DNA from: JASLDZ01 sp038226305
GTDB lineage: Bacteria; Pseudomonadota; Alphaproteobacteria; Caulobacterales; Caulobacteraceae
DNA: 64,000 nt
Reading direction: 5' to 3'
Assembly (NCBI GenBank): GCA_038226305.1
Contig: JBBRQN010000011.1
Coordinates: forward strand, 1 to 64,000
In this document: positions 62,938 through 64,000 of the stretch, one piece after another
Layout of the letters: the number at the start of each line of letters is the position of its first letter
How positions within the stretch are numbered: position 1 is the first letter of the stretch
Program-made: the position numbers and the translations under genes
Notes under the pieces: model-generated
Databases searched by the model: none
Told to the model about the DNA's origin: nothing
The model's input: only the letters and a program-made list of their open reading frames with translations

Positions 62938-64000
62938 TCAGGCGCGCAGACCACCCGCAAGCTTCTGGTCGGTGCCGAGCGCGGTGCAGACCGCATTGAC
63001 GATGCCCGCCGCATCCAGACCGGCCTGGGCATACATCTTGTCCGGGCTGTCCTGGTCCTGGAACACGTCGGGCAGGTGCAGGGTGCGGACCTTGAGGCCG
63101 CGATCCAGAGCGCCCTTCTCGGCCAGGAGCTGCAGCACGAAGGCGCCGAAGCCACCCATCGAGCCCTCTTCCACCGTCACGAGCGCCTCGTGGTTGCGGG
63201 CGAGGTTGAGGATCATCTCTACATCCAGCGGCTTGGCGAAGCGTGCGTCGGCCACGGTGGCGGAGAGGCCCTTGGAGGCCAGCGTCTCGGCGGCGAGCAG
63301 AACCTGCGTCATGCGGGTGCCGAAGTTCAGGATCGCCACGGCCGAGCCTTCGCGGACGATGCGGCCCTTGCCGATCTCCCAAGGCGGGGCGAGAGCAGGA
63401 ATCTCGGCCCCCGTACCCTCACCGCGGGGATAGCGGATGGCGGAAGGCGCGTCGTCGATGGCGACGGCGGTGGAGACCGCCCCGGCCAGTTCCGACTCGT
63501 CCGAAGGCCCCATGAGCACCATGCCCGGCAGGGCGCCGAGGTAGCCGATGTCGAACGAACCGGCGTGCGTCGGCCCGTCGGCGCCCACCAGGCCCGCGCG
63601 GTCCAGGGCGAAGCGCACGGGCAGCTTCTGGATGGCCACGTCGTGGACGACCTGGTCGTAACCGCGCTGCAGGAAGGTAGAATAGATGGCGCAGAACGGC
63701 TTCATGCCGTCGGCTGCAAGGCCCGCGGCGAAGGTCACGGCATGCTGCTCGGCGATGCCTACGTCATAGGTGCGCTCGGGAAAGCTCTTGGCGAAGATGT
63801 CGACGCCCGTGCCCGAGGGCATGGCGGCGGTGATGGCGACGATCGTGGGGTCAAGCTTGGCGTGCTTCACCAGTTCCTGGCCGAACACGTTCTGATAGCT
63901 CGGCGCATTCGGCTTGGCCTTGGCCTGCTGGCCGCTCACGACGTCGAACTTGACCACGCCGTGGTACTTGTCGGCGGCGTTCTCGGCGAAGCTGTAGCCC
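62938..64000 (-). CDS. dxs: 1-deoxy-D-xylulose-5-phosphate synthase, C-terminal part
   Basis: The 3' 354 codons; the start is beyond the right edge. The frame includes the transketolase pyrimidine-binding domain (TAAMPSGTGVDIFAKSFPERTYDVGIAEQHAVTFAAGLA with the conserved catalytic Glu, DRAGLVGADGPTHAGSFD) and the C-terminal domain (VADARFAKPLDVEMILNLARNHEALVTVEEGSMGGFG). It makes the first intermediate of the MEP isoprenoid pathway from pyruvate and glyceraldehyde-3-phosphate. An in-frame start at 63957 is internal to the protein and is not the true beginning. Confidence 0.96.
   Translation of the reverse strand, partial: GYSFAENAADKYHGVVKFDVVSGQQAKAKPNAPSYQNVFGQELVKHAKLDPTIVAITAAMPSGTGVDIFAKSFPERTYDVGIAEQHAVTFAAGLAADGMKPFCAIYSTFLQRGYDQVVHDVAIQKLPVRFALDRAGLVGADGPTHAGSFDIGYLGALPGMVLMGPSDESELAGAVSTAVAIDDAPSAIRYPRGEGTGAEIPALAPPWEIGKGRIVREGSAVAILNFGTRMTQVLLAAETLASKGLSATVADARFAKPLDVEMILNLARNHEALVTVEEGSMGGFGAFVLQLLAEKGALDRGLKVRTLHLPDVFQDQDSPDKMYAQAGLDAAGIVNAVCTALGTDQKLAGGLRA

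Overview
This is about 64 kb of very GC-rich chromosome from an alphaproteobacterium, most probably of the Caulobacteraceae (Caulobacter/Brevundimonas/Phenylobacterium type). The clues are a divergent fliL-fliM / flgF-flgG-flgA-flgH flagellar block with a sigma-54 promoter and a CtrA-like box between the two arms, a PflI-like (DUF6468) gene after fliM, a TipN-like membrane/coiled-coil protein, and strong GC bias at third codon positions. The genus cannot be fixed from sequence reading alone. I see no rRNA, tRNA, CRISPR array, insertion sequence or prophage.

Layout, left to right: (1) 1-5.7 kb: the 3' end of a serine hydrolase gene, then on the minus strand a complete branched-chain 2-oxoacid dehydrogenase operon (E1alpha, E1beta, a two-lipoyl E2, E3). 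(2) 6-12 kb: a small secreted protein, an RhlE-type RNA helicase, a YaiI/DUF188 protein, a fused prephenate dehydratase-chorismate mutase preceded by an aromatic-rich small reading frame, and a RecQ helicase. (3) 12-27 kb, envelope and export: an M16 zinc peptidase, an S8 surface serine protease, a cupin/JmjC-like plus CelD-type acetyltransferase pair, an RND efflux operon (adaptor, pump, outer-membrane channel) and an M28 peptidase. (4) 27-35 kb: an ABC exporter pair, a tryptophan-to-anthranilate set (kynureninase, tryptophan dioxygenase, stand-alone RAM domain), an SDR and an exported amidohydrolase. (5) 34-42 kb: a LemA/TPM/TPM operon, then an arginine succinyltransferase (ast) operon led by an M20 hydrolase. 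(6) 42-51 kb: FolD, an MHYT-PAS-GGDEF-EAL protein, a GST, a PhoD gene broken by an in-frame amber codon, the TipN-like protein and DUF423. (7) 51-64 kb: the flagellar block, a small lipoprotein, an esterase and the 3' part of dxs.

Genes are tightly packed and no gap exceeds about 300 bases. Many operon neighbours overlap by 1-4 bases (ATGA, GTGA or TTGA junctions), and several convergent pairs overlap at their stop codons. The catabolic operons (bkd, kyn, ast) would feed amino-acid carbon into central metabolism. The polarity and flagellar genes (TipN-like, PflI-like, FliL/M, MotE-like, FlgF/G/A/H) point to a polarly flagellated, asymmetrically dividing cell.

The observations I rate highest are: a 38-codon reading frame with a strong ribosome binding site and a Phe/Tyr-rich C-terminus, translationally coupled to prephenate dehydratase (candidate Phe-sensing leader); the unusual PDT-then-CM domain order of that enzyme without a recognisable ACT domain; an M20 hydrolase heading an ast operon with no astE in view; the amber-interrupted phoD; and the E2 interdomain linker carrying an insertion-like repeat.
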